Origin: Flectonema sp. DT1601
Lineage: Eukaryota > Euglenozoa > Diplonemea > Diplonemida > Diplonemidae
Reading direction: 5' to 3'
DNA: 64,000 bases
Assembly: GCA_964019425.1 (NCBI GenBank)
Contig: OZ025849.1
Coordinates: forward strand, 62,001-126,000
The translations under genes and the position numbers were made by a program. The number at the start of each line of letters is the position of its first letter. Within the stretch, counting starts at the first letter, position 1. The notes under the pieces are model-generated. The model was not told where the DNA came from. It made no database searches and saw only the letters and a program-made list of their open reading frames with translations. Below, in pieces: positions 32,643 to 44,300 of the stretch.

Positions 32643-34551
32643 CTAATTGTCAAAGTCTGATTCATCTTCGAAGTCGTGAAGCTCTGGTGTTGAAGAGCGT
32701 TGCGGGCTGTTCGTCTTGTCCGTCTCGCTTTTTTGTTCCAGCGTGGCTTCATCGTCCTGTTTGTTTCTCTTTTTCTGATTACATTTTCTGAGAAGTGGCC
32801 TTAAAGGACTTTGTGAGTTCAGCCTCTTAATAATCTTCGGCTTCTTTTTACTTTTGATCGTTGTAGTCATCCATTCTTTGACTTCTTCTAAAGTTATCTT
32901 TTGTAATGTTTTCGTTTCAATTTTATCTTCTTCCTTGTTTCTCTTGCCTTTGTTCAGATATTTATTGAATTGAATTATTTGTATCGGACTTTGAGAATTT
33001 AATCTTTTGTTTTTAACTTTCGTCGGCGTTTCCTCTACAGACGGATTTTTGACATGAACCGTTTGTGTTATTAACTTGCCGCTTTTCTTGATAGATCGCA
33101 TATTGGTTGTCTCTCTGTCCTTGATTACCGAGATAACTTTATTATTCTCATTAATCTTTTCATTTGTAACTTCATATCTCGTCTTATCATCTTCATCTAT
33201 ATAAGTCGGATAGTCCTTTGAAGCTTTGAACAATGAACATTTGGTTAAATAATGAATAATCGATTTTTTAGTCTTCCCACAGTATCGACATATTCTCTTG
33301 ATATTATCTGTGTCTACATATGTCGGTTCTATAGATCTTTGTGGCGGTGTGATAGGTAGCGTAATGCATGAGTTCTTGTTCTTCTTTGATGTCTCATCCG
33401 TATTGCCATCAACAGATGTGTTGGCGCAGGTGTCATTTTTCGTAGTGGTTTTAATCGCATTGATTATTTGATCTGTCGTGCAAGTTATTGTTGTCGGTTT
33501 CTGTGTTTTAGAAGTGTCAGTAATCTTGATCAACTTTTTATCATTCTTGCCTTTTTTAACTTTCTTACGAGAGATCTTCTTGATTTTCTTGCTGCGTTTC
33601 GTATTGCCGAGATCCGTGGGTTTTGCCCGCTCATCCAGTATCATTATTGTATTGGCTCTTGTTACCGTGTGCATAGCTTCCTCTTTGTTCATACGTGTAA
33701 TTGTTACAGGTGTGGTAGCATTAGTTGCAACTATTACAGGTGTTGTTGTTCTAGGTGGAGTGAGATAGTATGTTGTAACTATCTTATTATCCTGTCTTTC
33801 CATCGAGAGATTACGAATCAACTCTCGATTATGACCGGTCCAACATGTTTTAGGCTCTTGGGCTACTTTCTTTAAAGTAGGAGTCCTAATGTTGTATTTT
33901 ACAGGATGTTTCACTTCTGTCTTAGGTGCCGTGGCGTTAGTTAACATTGGTGTATCCATAAATGCATAACGATGTTCCGGGGTATTGAAATCCGGTGGTG
34001 AGATGGCTTTAATTTGATTTGCCCCAACATGGGTATCCGGTGGTGAGATGGCTTTAATTTGATTTGCCCCAACATGGGTATCCGGTGGTGATATTGTCAT
34101 GGTTTGGTATGTAATATCCGCAGGTGAGTCATAAAGTGGTGTATGACATTTTGTCATGTTTGGAACAGTTGGAATAATACATGGTTTCGAACTTACTTTT
34201 TCCGGAGATAACAATTGTGTATCTCTCACCGGGGATAGCATTAGTACATCCGTATCTAACTTTTTAATTTCAAAGTTCCATGCTGGTTCGATTTTTATAA
34301 TATGAGTACCTCTATTGGTGTATTTCATATTTAACATTGTGTCCATCATCTTAATCCGATCTGATGTACTTAGTTGTGGAAAGTATTCCCTTGGAACCGT
34401 ATTGACAATTTTATTCATTCCTTGAGCTTTGACTTCTTTATTCTTTGTGATCGTCTTCGGCTCATGAACTATCTTTGTTAACGTTGTCGCCTCTTTATCG
34501 TTAGTAATAATCTTCGGCTTTGTTGAGGATGTGGCCTTTGTGTTAGTGCTT
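32643..34551 (-). pseudogene. Retroelement copy A, C-terminal fragment
   Basis: An open frame of about 635 codons (first Met at 34418, but reading continues to the G-run at 34552) with no reverse transcriptase. It is the tail region of the family: S/T-P motifs (LSPVRD, ISPPDTH), a CCHC finger (CRYCGKTKKSIIHYLTKC), two KRLNSQSP motifs and the shared end SSTPELHDFEDESDFDN. A 45-bp stretch encoding AISPPDTHVGANQIK is tandemly duplicated (about 34005-34100). It is a third subfamily, distinct from B/D and C. The 5' truncation abuts cttcaggggg. Confidence 0.8.
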
Positions 34552-35560
34552 CAGGGGGAGTACATTCGCAAGGCTGAAACTTACTATAAATTCACTATAT
34601 CAATTATACCACAGAGACTGTGAATGTTTTTAATAAAAGAAATTAAAAAATTCACACACCCAGCCATCACATGGTGTAGTAGTTCTTGAAAAAGACGTTT
34701 GACCAACAAAATACAATTAATAACGAATCATACCATTAGGCACAAAATCATTTTGTTAAACATTTTTTTTGTTTATTTTTTTTTCTTTTTTTTTTTTCCT
34801 TTTCATTCTTTCTTTTTTTTTAATCTCTTGTTTTTGAAATCCACACAAAAAAAAAAAAAAAACAGGGTGTAAAAGATCTGTTGTAGAACAAAAAAAAAAA
34901 AAAAGTGAGGTGGGAGTAAGGCAAGGCATAGTGGGGGGAAGACTGTTTGATTAGGTTCATACGAATATAAATCTCTGTATTGTTTCAGAACTCGATAATA
35001 AAATTAAAAAACTCATGCATGACACGGTGACTAAAAATATTAATACAGGCTAACGCTCTGCAATTGACGTACTTGCTCTACATTATAATCAATGTTTCTA
35101 ACTTATCTGCTTCAGGGAGAGTACATTCGCAAGGCTGAAACTTACTATAAATTCACTATATCAATTATACCACAGAAGTAGTAAAATACAAGCTAGAAAG
35201 ACATGTGATATCAGTTATTAGAAGAGGGTAGAAAGGAATTATTAAACTTGGGAAAATTCGTCTTTAACCCTCTTCACAGCAGGGCCTTCTGCTTTATTTG
35301 TCTTCTTCCTTATTGGGTCAGCAGCACACACCTTAAACATGCTGCACACTGCTGATATCAAACTCATGAAGGGAAACATTCGACATGAACTGGATCCTAC
35401 AAACCTGAACCCATTAGACAGGGCAACGCACCTGCTACTCTGTTCCAACTTTTGGTTTGAAAATCTTGGCTGAGAAACTACACAGCTACGTGGTACTTTA
35501 GTAAAAAAAGAGAGGAGAAAGCTAGTTTGGGAGGCACGATTAAATCAGCATCGCCCATAA
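34552..35560. repeat. Segmental duplicate of G-run-linked blocks (copy 1)
   Basis: From the G-run at 34552 to about 35560, the sequence agtacattcgc..., T-rich spacer, G-run block (34931-35115) and 68-codon frame recurs at 40028-41000 with only small differences, the main one a deletion in the A-rich spacer. The duplicate includes about 250 bp of retroelement A before the G-run (34303-34551 versus 39780-40027). Confidence 0.8.
35242..35448 (-). CDS. Conserved short ORF after G-run block, copy 2
   Basis: Same 68-codon frame as 26024-26230 with SSSCRM. Preservation of the reading frame in three copies is the only sign of coding; recent duplication explains it equally well. Confidence 0.4.
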   Translation of the reverse strand: MEQSSRCVALSNGFRFVGSSSCRMFPFMSLISAVCSMFKVCAADPIRKKTNKAEGPAVKRVKDEFSQV

Positions 35561-35564
35561 TAGG

Positions 35565-35780
35565 AAGGGGGGGTAGGGGGGGATTAAATCAGCATCGCCC
35601 ATATTATGAGGGGGGACAAGTTTTTTGGGCACCCAAATTATGAAAACTGCAACATATACCCCAAAAATGGGGATTGCGATCCAAAGAAACAGTTCTTCGG
35701 CACTTTAGAACAAGTCTTTGAAAAATCTTAAAAAGTGTAGAACGCGTGGTACCTGAGGGGTGTGAAAACAAGGGGTGTGT
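35565..35780. repeat. G-rich junction and gggcaccc block
   Basis: Several G-runs (about 35568-35612) are followed by a block starting ttttttgggcaccca and ending gtggtacctgagggg. It recurs at 47225-47365 next to retroelement copies B and C; its far end appears inverted at 37022-37062. Flanks differ at each site, so it is a separately moving repeat. Confidence 0.6.
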
Positions 35781-36880
35781 TAGGAGGGCTCACAAAAATT
35801 ATAAGTAATTCCGTGTATTGAGCAATCCATAGCCAGGGTTTCCCTCTGAGTTGAGTGGGAGATGAAATGGGAACCCAATTTATGTTTCTATCGACCCATC
35901 TTGAACCTTAATAAAATGCTCCACTAGAACCGGCCTGTTAATTCCCCCCATCTTCGATGCTTAGGCTACTGGCCTTCTCTTGAGCATCCCTTGTGCTCAG
36001 CTTTCGGAGTTCGGCTCGAAGCTGTGCTTCTTTCTGTACAAGATAGACGGAGGACCAATCCTTGGATACAGATGGCAGATTAGTATTAGAACTTGCTGTC
36101 TAGAGGTCTTATCCAGTGGGGACGGAGTGGTACGTTCAGCACCTGTAGCGCCTCTTGTTGTGCTTGCTTTTGCCAATCTGAAGAGGGTCGGTGGTCCTGC
36201 GCTAAAGCAGTAGCCTTTAGAAGTCCGTGTATGCCTCTGGAATATGTTGTACGTCATCAGTAGGGCAGCCCTCACGTCATTAGCTCCCTCAGTTGACCAA
36301 GAACTATCAACAACACCCTGAATAACCTCCCCATCCTTTGAGGGGTGCGGGACCCCAACGACAACAGTTGTAAACCTCATCCCACGAGCACGACGGGCAC
36401 TAGAGGAAGTATCATATTGCAGCGATGTGACGGGGAGTGAGGAGGAAGCTGCTGCTTCAAGAAGTCAGGTCACCGACAGATCACCTGCGAATCCAGCTTT
36501 TTGGATGGGGCATGTTGGCCCATGTCGCTGCTGCTTATCTATGGCACTGCTATTTGACGCACTACCACTACAGCTGTCTTCAGGCTTATCCCTGTTTGGG
36601 GTACAGACGTGGCGCTTTGTCTATTCTCTGAGCCTTCTGTGATCACGATTCAGATACTGGACGTTTCTGGACCCCTTTCTCACGCGTATCTTACTTCTGA
36701 CTGTCCAAGTGCTGTTGAGTGACTTCAGGGATGCCTCGGGAGGTGTTTTCATGCACTCTGGGATCAATGCTCTCCTCCGCAGAATGACTTTGTGAGCTGC
36801 CCTGCAGAAGGTCGTTTTCAGCTGCGTTATCCTGCCCGCGAGCCTCGTGGCCTCAAGCATGGCCGCTCGAGAGTGTTACT
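35780..36880. other. GC-richer coding-like region, unidentified
   Basis: About 1.1 kb with roughly half G+C and codon-like structure on the minus strand. A frame at 35997-36380 (MRFTTVVVGVPHPSKDGEVI...) extends upstream without Met to about 36455; another at 36621-36860 reads MLEATRLAGRITQLK. Neither is recognised, and the two are not in one frame. The composition is unlike all neighbours, so this is probably a broken insertion of a different element or gene. Confidence 0.4.
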
Positions 36881-37220
36881 CTTTTTCGTGGCGTGTTCTT
36901 GAAGTGGAAACTGATACGGAAATGGTATATTAGCACACTGCGTGCATAGGGACACACCAAGGTCACCTCTTCTCATTGTAAAAAAAATTATTTGAAGGTG
37001 CATTTCACAGGCCTCAAAATTGGACCCCCAGGTACCACACGGTCCACACTTTTTGAGATTTTTCATTCCTTTGCCGAAATCAGCCAAATCGAGGTTTTTC
37101 GGCCCCGAAATCACATTTTTTGGGGGTTCTGATGGGTCCTGGGTATTTTTTGCCCCAGGGAAGGTTATATTTACCAAAATTCGGAAAAAGTACTTTATCA
37201 ACAGCTTGTAAGAAGCTATT

Positions 37221-38852
37221 TTAAGGGCCAGACATTTGGTATTCATCCTCATCAGATTGGGAGGGTTCAGAGTTTTCTCGGTTCTGTTCTAGCCAGTAGT
37301 TCATGAGTGGATCATCTTTTTTTGCGCTTAGAAGGTGCTTAACATGTGCCATATGATGCATAACCACCTTTCTCCCCCGACGTCTCAGAATAGTTGAATC
37401 GGGATTTCCTCGCAATAAGCTTTTAAAGATATGTCTCTCCTCTCTTGTCACAGCTTTATAACCCAATGGCCCTGATTCAACTACCTTTAAGAGGATGGCT
37501 TCGATGGTCTTATTATTTACATCTGTCAAGAATTCACAGCTCTCATCATAGTCGCAGCCAAGTGATGTCATAAACTGTGCATGACTCTCTCCCACAGTAC
37601 TCTCAAGGGCGTACTCCAGATCGCGGAGATTTCCCCCCAGCAAGGCGTACCAACCCTTCAGTGTTGATTCTGCAGCAGTCTTGTTTCCCCCTAGAAGCTT
37701 CATGTAATCGCCCCGGTTTCCAAATTTGGAGAAGTATCCGTCAACAAACTGACTCCGAGACAGTGGCGGGACGTGGACAAACTTAACGAAACTACTCGAG
37801 ATATCCTGGACAACGTCCCCAATCTGTTGGTGTTTTTGTTATTTTTTAGAGAGGGAAAGAGCCTGTGGTTGAACTGCTGGCAGGCACATACAAGTTGTAA
37901 AATGGCATACTTGAGGGACGTTCGCTTCGAAGATCACTGGACCGACATGGTAATTGGATGCGTATGTCCTACCAAATAGATATGTGCTATTTGCGAGTGA
38001 TTCACAATCCTTGTACTCCAGACCAGTCCCCGGTTCTTTGTTTGTATTGAGATTGATGTAGAGCGCGAGCGGGTGTCCATAAACCGGTCTGCAGAATTCC
38101 TGATCAACCCAATGGAGGAAGGAGAACGCGCCGCGTTTATCAGTTATACCCAGTTTTTCGTACACGGCTGTTTCGATGTCGAGTTCCTTGCCAGTGGACG
38201 ATACAATTACGAGCTTCAGGACACAAGACCTTCCTTCGAGAGCCTTCTCAATTGTTGTGCTTTTCCCAGCGGTATTTGGGCCTCCTACAAACATGAACTT
38301 CCCCTTCTCTGTTACATTAAAGTCGTTGACATAGGTCTGAATCTCCTTGATTGTGGTGCGGCTGTTGTAGATGTCCGTTATCCTCTCATTGTACAACTCT
38401 GGTGAAGGCTGGCCAGGGTTGAGGACTTGGCGAAGAGCCACAAATAGTCGCAGGGTATCACTAAACAAAAATAGCAATGTTGCAGCAATGCCAAGAATGA
38501 AAACAACAGCCTTATCCAGGCTAATAATTGGGGCTAACACAGCTAGTATCAAAATCATGAAGGCTATCAACAGAGGTGGCTGTACTAGAATTGGCCTATA
38601 ACCATAATATGTCAGTGTCACAATAGCACAGATCAAAAGCAACCATGAGATACATATAAGGACGTTATCAGGGTTAAATATTGGCGGTGCTGGTGCTGGT
38701 GTTGGCGGTGTTGGTGCTGGTGTTGGCGGTGTTGGTGCCGGTGTTGGCGGTGTTGGTGCTGGTGTTGGCGGTGTTGGTGCCGGTGTTACAGAAGGAATCC
38801 CTTTCTTCTTTCCCATCTTATGATTTGTCTTTATGGGAAAATAGACTAACAT
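37221..38852 (-). CDS. Membrane-anchored P-loop NTPase, copy 5 (N-terminally short)
   Basis: Exons 38852-37911 and 37823-37221 with the 87-nt intron give 514 residues from the internal Met MLVYFPIKTN. The first ~38 residues with the first membrane segment are missing: the gene's 5' end is fused to the MORN leader at ggaaaaagttgcggat. The Thr/Pro array has five heptads, the last changed (TPAPAPP). Walker A reads GGPNTAGKST and is intact. Many substitutions (LVIVSSTGKE, GCDYDESCEF, YALESTVGES) set it apart. Without its promoter spacer and first membrane segment it may not be expressed, although its frame is open. Confidence 0.7.
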
Positions 38853-38879
38853 TTTAGTTTCCTTAGCTGCAACAAGTAG

Positions 38880-39334
38880 GAAAAAGTTGCGGATATAAGG
38901 ACACTATAAGGTGAAGGAAACCGAGTGTTAGAAAATAGAACTGAAGAAGGTCACTATACTCGTCATAGACTTAACGGTTGGTGTAAAATAACATCACCGA
39001 TAACTACATTCACTGGTAGATATTAATACGGAATGCCAAACGGACTTGCAAAAATATTTCTACGATCGCAATCAATGCGAGAAGGTATCTTCAGAGACGG
39101 TATGATCTGGACTGGTTCTGAAGCTGTTGAGGGAACTCCTAACGGATTCGGTCGGGGAATATTAATAACAGGAACAACCTTTGAAGGGAAATCAACAATG
39201 GGATGTGTCCTGTAGACGGAATATTCACATTTCCTGACGGCAGAACTGAATCAATATCAAACATCTTCAACCTTGTATTATTCGATAACGGTGATGACTT
39301 ACCTGATCCTGTAGCTGAGTGGTTGGAAATCTGA
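38880..39334 (+). pseudogene. MORN-repeat gene, copy 5
   Basis: Same decayed reading as the others, sharing the same stop and frame change; last segment stops at 39332. Its leader has the longer ataaggacactataaggtg form. Confidence 0.65.
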
Positions 39335-39775
39335 TTTGAGTTTCTTTGTTTTTTTTATACAGTTTTTTTTATTATTAACTTTTAAATATTTCTTTTAATC
39401 ACCTCGCCTGTGCAGACAAAACAAGGCTGTAGGAGAACTAGTCTGTTGCTCAGAGAATAAGCAAGCGAAGTGATTGGCTCTTTTTTTTTTTTTCTTAATT
39501 CATTTTTAGTCTACGTAGCTGTGTTCCTAATGAATAAAATACAAGGTGTGTAGCAACGAAATACCTTACTGCCATTACTCGGTACGTTGGTACTCGGGCT
39601 TTGCACAAATTTATTTTAGTTACAAAAATACTTAGTTAAAGTACCTCCGTCTGCTTCCGCAAAGGTCCTAGGGGAAAGGCTTCTTTCATAGAAGAGAACA
39701 CTTCGATTATTCAACGCTTGCAAGAAGGTGCAATCACAAAGGACAAATGAAAAAAGAGAGTTTTCAACAAACTGA

Positions 39776-40027
39776 ACTTTCGAGTACCTCTATTGGTGTA
39801 TTTCATATTTAACATTGTGTCCATCATCTTAATCCGATCTGATGTACTTAGTTGTGGAAAGTATTCCCTTGGAACCGTATTGACAATTTTATTCATTCCT
39901 TGAGCTTTGACTTCTTTATTCTTTGTGATCGTCTTCGGCTCATGAACTATCTTTGTTAACGTTGTCGCCTCTTTATCGTTAGTAATAATCTTCGGCTTTG
40001 TTGAGGCTGTGGTCTTTGTGTTAGTGC
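39776..40027 (-). pseudogene. Retroelement A 5'-end fragment (second copy)
   Basis: About 250 bp match 34303-34551 of copy A (MNKIVNTVPREYFPQLST and the residues before it), fused on the left to the truncated NTPase/MORN unit and ending on the right at the same cttcaggggg junction. Confidence 0.75.
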
Positions 40028-41000
40028 TTCAGGGGGAGTACATTCGCAAGGCTGAAACTTACTATAAATTCACTATATCAATTATACCACAGAGACTGTG
40101 AATGTTTTTAATAAAAGAAATTAAAAAATCCACACACCCAGCCATCACATGGTGTAGTAGTTCTTGAAAAAGACGTTTGACCAACAAAATACAATTAATA
40201 ACGAATCATACCATTAGGCACAAAATCATTTTGTTAAACATTTTTTTTGTTTATTTTTTTTTCTTTTTTTTTTTTCCTTTTCATTCTTTCTTTTTTTTTA
40301 ATCTCTTGTTTTTGAAATCCACACAAAAAAAAAAAAAAGTGAGGTGGGAGTAAGGCAAGGCATAGTGGGGGGAAGACTGTTTGATTAGGTTCATACGAAT
40401 ATAAATCTCTGTATTGTTTCAGAACTCGATAATAAAATTAAAAAACTCATGCATGACACGGTGACTAAAAATATTAATACAGGCTAACGCTCTGCAATTG
40501 ACGTACTTGCTCTACATTATAATCAATGTTTCTAACTTATCTGCTTCATGGGAGAGTACATTCGCAAGGCTGAAACTTACTATAAATTCACTATATCAAT
40601 TATATCACAGAAGCAGTAAAATACAAGCTAGAAAGACATGTGATATCAGTTATTAGAAGAGGGTAGAAAGGAATTATTAAACTTGGGAAAATTCGTCTTT
40701 AACCCTCTTCACAGCAGGGCCTTCTGCTTTATTTGTCTTCTTCCTTATTGGGTCAGCAGCACACACCTTAAACATGCTGCACACTGCTGATATCAAACTC
40801 ATGAAGGGAAACATTCGACATGAACTGGATCCTACAAACCTGAACCCATTAGACAGGGCAACGCACCTGCTACTCTGTTCCAACTTTTGGGTTGAAAATC
40901 TTGGCTGAGAAACTACACAGCTAAGTGGTACTTTAGTAAAAAAAGAGAGGAGAAAGCTAGTTTGGGAGGCACGATTAAATCAGCATCGCCCATAATAGGA
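40028..41000. repeat. Segmental duplicate of G-run-linked blocks (copy 2)
   Basis: Partner of 34552-35560. It includes a G-run block at 40374-40545. Its right end (aataggaaggggggg) runs straight into the 3' end of retroelement copy B, whereas the partner runs into other G-rich sequence. Confidence 0.8.
40677..40883 (-). CDS. Conserved short ORF after G-run block, copy 3
   Basis: Third copy of the 68-codon frame, identical in residues to the copy at 35242. Confidence 0.4.
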   Translation of the reverse strand: MEQSSRCVALSNGFRFVGSSSCRMFPFMSLISAVCSMFKVCAADPIRKKTNKAEGPAVKRVKDEFSQV

Positions 41001-41008
41001 AGGGGGGG

Positions 41009-41365
41009 TTAAGTGTTTGATTTTGTACGTAAAATACAAATGTTTTGTATCATAAACAACATAACGATAATTTAACATTAGTTCTGAGATACAGTGACTA
41101 GGTGTGATGCTTAACTTAGCCTTTTAAAGTAACTATTAGGTTTCGAGAGTAATCCATATACCTCTTACCTCTATTCTCTCATCATCAGTATGGTGTAGAA
41201 GTAAGTCAATCATCTGTTGTGACTGAAGCATCTTAGTTAGCAAGACTAGTATGTAGTTACTTTGTTATAATGTTTATAAAAAAAACATTCTTCTTGTTAT
41301 TACTAGTTCGTAGCGCACTACTAGTGGAGCACTCTTCTACAATAAATGTAGAAAGTATAAGATGA
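41009..41365 (-). other. 3' region of retroelement copy B
   Basis: Same layout as at 32291-32642. The hairpin replaced by ACTCCAGT...ACTGGAGT in A is here CATACTAGT...ACTAAGATG, a different sequence with most pairs kept. Confidence 0.7.
41126..41263 (-). ncRNA. Hammerhead-like motif, copy B (variant core)
   Basis: The outer AAAGTAACTA/TAGTTACTTT stem, stem II and GAAA are kept, but the core reads CTGATGATGA, three bases longer than in copies A and C. A catalytic fold is therefore less likely in this copy and in D. Confidence 0.35.
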
Positions 41366-44300
41366 TTAATTATCAAGATCTGATGCATAATCTGATACAT
41401 CTTCAAAATCATGTAAAACAGGAGTCGAAGGAGTATCTAAGATGTTCGTAACGTTCTCTTTATCTTCACTTTTAGGTGTGTTGATATCTTCTTGTTTGGC
41501 TCGTTTCTTTCGTACATCTTTTCTTAGTAGCGGCTGCATAGGACTTTCAGAATTTAATCTCTTTGTATATTTCGACTTCTCCTTCTTTTTTGCTGAAGCG
41601 ACTAGCATCTTATTAACCTCAACTTTGATCTTGCGTTTACTTTTAGATCCGTTCTTATTCTCTAACTTTTTTCTCTTGTCCTTGTCCATGTATCCATTAA
41701 ATTCGATTATTGGAATCGGACTTTCAGAATTTAGTCTTTTGCGGGTATCTCTTTTTGGTGTAGTTAGTGTACTATCCTCTTTCTCAAGAATTTGTGTTAT
41801 TAGTTTTGCACCTCTTTTGATAGACCGCATGTTTAGTTTCTTCTTCTCCTTGATGACCATTGTGACCTTGTTGGAGCCATCACTGTTGTTAACTTCATAC
41901 GTTGTATTATCATGATCCATGTAATATGGAAAGTCCTTTGAGGCTCTGAATATTGCGCATATGTGGACATGATCAATAATTGATTTTTTAGTCTTGAAGC
42001 AATATTTACATTTCCTCTTGATATGCATTGTATCTTTGTAGGACGGTTCTGACGAGGATGTTGTCGTTGGCACGTCGGTCATCGAGTTCTCAACTATTGG
42101 ATTAACTTCTGTTGCCTTTTCTAGTTCAACATGCGACGTTGTCTCATCTTTCTTACTTCCGGTTTCCTCTTTAAGTTGGGGAAGTGTCTAACTAGATTCT
42201 TCATTGATAGGTTCCGATGTTTTATCCTTATTCTGTGTACGTGATTGTGTAATGACTTTAATTTTAGGGATGATTGACTCGTGAGATCCATTGTTGACAG
42301 CTCTCTTTTGGATTGCTTCATAGCATATTCGTGAGACAGTATATTGGACTTTTTGTTACGTTTTGAACAAGGTTCAAGGGCATCACTTAAACTTTCCGGC
42401 ATTGAAGTCACGGGGTTCGTAATATCTTCTGTGTCTATGACAACAGTGTTATTCCGTGCTACTGTTTTCGGAGTTGTAGCTTTTAACGATGGCGAAGTGT
42501 ATGTTGTAACAATCTTGTTCGGTTGCCTATTCATTGCTAAATCATAAATAAGCTCCTGATTGTGTCCATTACAACAAGTTAGTGGTTCTTGTGGGACAAT
42601 CTTGTTGGTTGTCGGAGTTTTGATTTTGCCTCCCGACTTTTGTTTTACCGGTGTTTCAAAAACATGTCGATGTTCAGGAGTTTCTAAACATGGCGGTGAT
42701 ATAGCCTCAGTCGCAATGAGACTATTGTTTCTGACCTCCATATGAGCATTAGTTTGTGGTGGTGAAGCAAGCTCGATTGCGTTGATACTGTTGTTGTCGA
42801 TAACTATAGGCATATGAATACCAGTCTGCGGTGGTGAAATATACTCGAATGTCTCGAGACTGTTGTTGTCAATTACCGTATGAGCACCCGTATGTGGTGG
42901 TTCAATAGGCTCAATAACGTTGAGACCATTGTTATTGATCAACATATGCACATCCATTTGTGGTGGTGATATCTCGTTGAAGCTATTGTTATCGACATCG
43001 TTAAGGCAAGCTTTATGAATTGAGTCGTTACTCTTTTTCTTGGCATTTATAAGAGTATCCACATGTGGTGGTGGGATGACGTCAATATCATATAGACTTC
43101 TGTTATTGACGGCAATCACCGTGTCAATATCAATATCCATCCGAGTTGGTGAAGTAACATCTGTTGGACTCTTAGTATCGGAGGATAGTTGGCGGTGAGA
43201 TGGCAACAATGCTGTCCCCGTTGTGATAGACTTGTGGGGGTGAGATGGCAGCAATTGTATTTACTTTGTATATTCTCGGAGGTGATACCGCCATGATTTG
43301 ACACCCAGATGAGCTGTGATATAGGTTACGAAAGTTTGGGATGGTTGGTATAATCTGCGGTGTTGCAATTATAAGTGTTGTATTTTCGTAATTAAATTGT
43401 GTATCCGTATTATAAAGTGGACCAGTTAGAATAGTGGTCATTGGTGATTCCATATGTACATCGGTATTTGGTGTAGCATATTCCATATGACATAAGTTAG
43501 TATTCTGATTGGTGTTCAAGATATGATTGGGAAACTTAGTGAGCTTTGTGATTCCACTTACAAAATCATTTGACTTTTGATCTTCAGAAGTTATGTAATC
43601 AGTGATGTCGAAGTGAGTATTGGATTTAGAAGCCTTGTTAGCAACAACTATTGCTTCCTTATCGTCCAAATCCACATCTTGCTGACTTATTTTTGGATCT
43701 AGGTGTGTATCTATCTCTGGATTTTGAATGACTTCCTTTGGATCTTGAATGACTTCCTTTGGATCTTGAATGACTTCCTTTGGTTCTTGAATGACTTCCT
43801 TCGGTTCTTGAATGACTTTCTTTGGTTCTTGAATGACTTCCTTTGGATCTTGAATGACTTCCTTTGGATCTTGAATGACTTCCTTTGGATCTTGAATGAC
43901 TTCCTTTGGATCTTGAATGACTTCCTTTGGTTCTTGAATGACTTTCTTTGGTTCTTGAATGACTTCCTTATGAGTAGTATTTTCATTCGAAGATCTCAAA
44001 TCCAATGGATCTGCGGCTTTAGCTGTTGTAGAGATATCATCCTCTTCAAATTTCTGTAACATCTCGTATAACAGTGCTGTGTCATCGTTATCATTCGTCT
44101 TTTGACTAAGAGTATCTTTCTCTTGTTTGTTTTCCATGTGGGGCTCCATTGTTGGATAGTCGAGGTTCGGAAATTGGAGTTTCTCCATAGGATTGTTTTT
44201 TGTAGGGCAGAATGCGAAGTGATAGTCAAATGTTTCCAAAGGATATATCCTGGCAATGTCATTCCACGTTTCATAACTTGGAGTGTGTTGAATGATATCA

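Larger units (their letters stand above)
37206..39775. repeat. Isolated, diverged NTPase/MORN unit
   Basis: A fifth unit lacking the divergent spacer with the satellite motif, plus a 230-bp start of a next unit (39545-39775) that is fused to a retroelement A fragment. It is visibly more diverged than arrays 1 and 2, so it split off earlier. Confidence 0.85.

Noticed and set aside
43703-44000. CRISPR-like array
   Set aside because: Repeats are contiguous 21-bp coding units without spacers, in a eukaryotic context.
43703-44059. Plus-strand frame of repeated WILNDFL units
   Set aside because: Antisense reading of the KEVIQ(D/E)P minisatellite of retroelement B.
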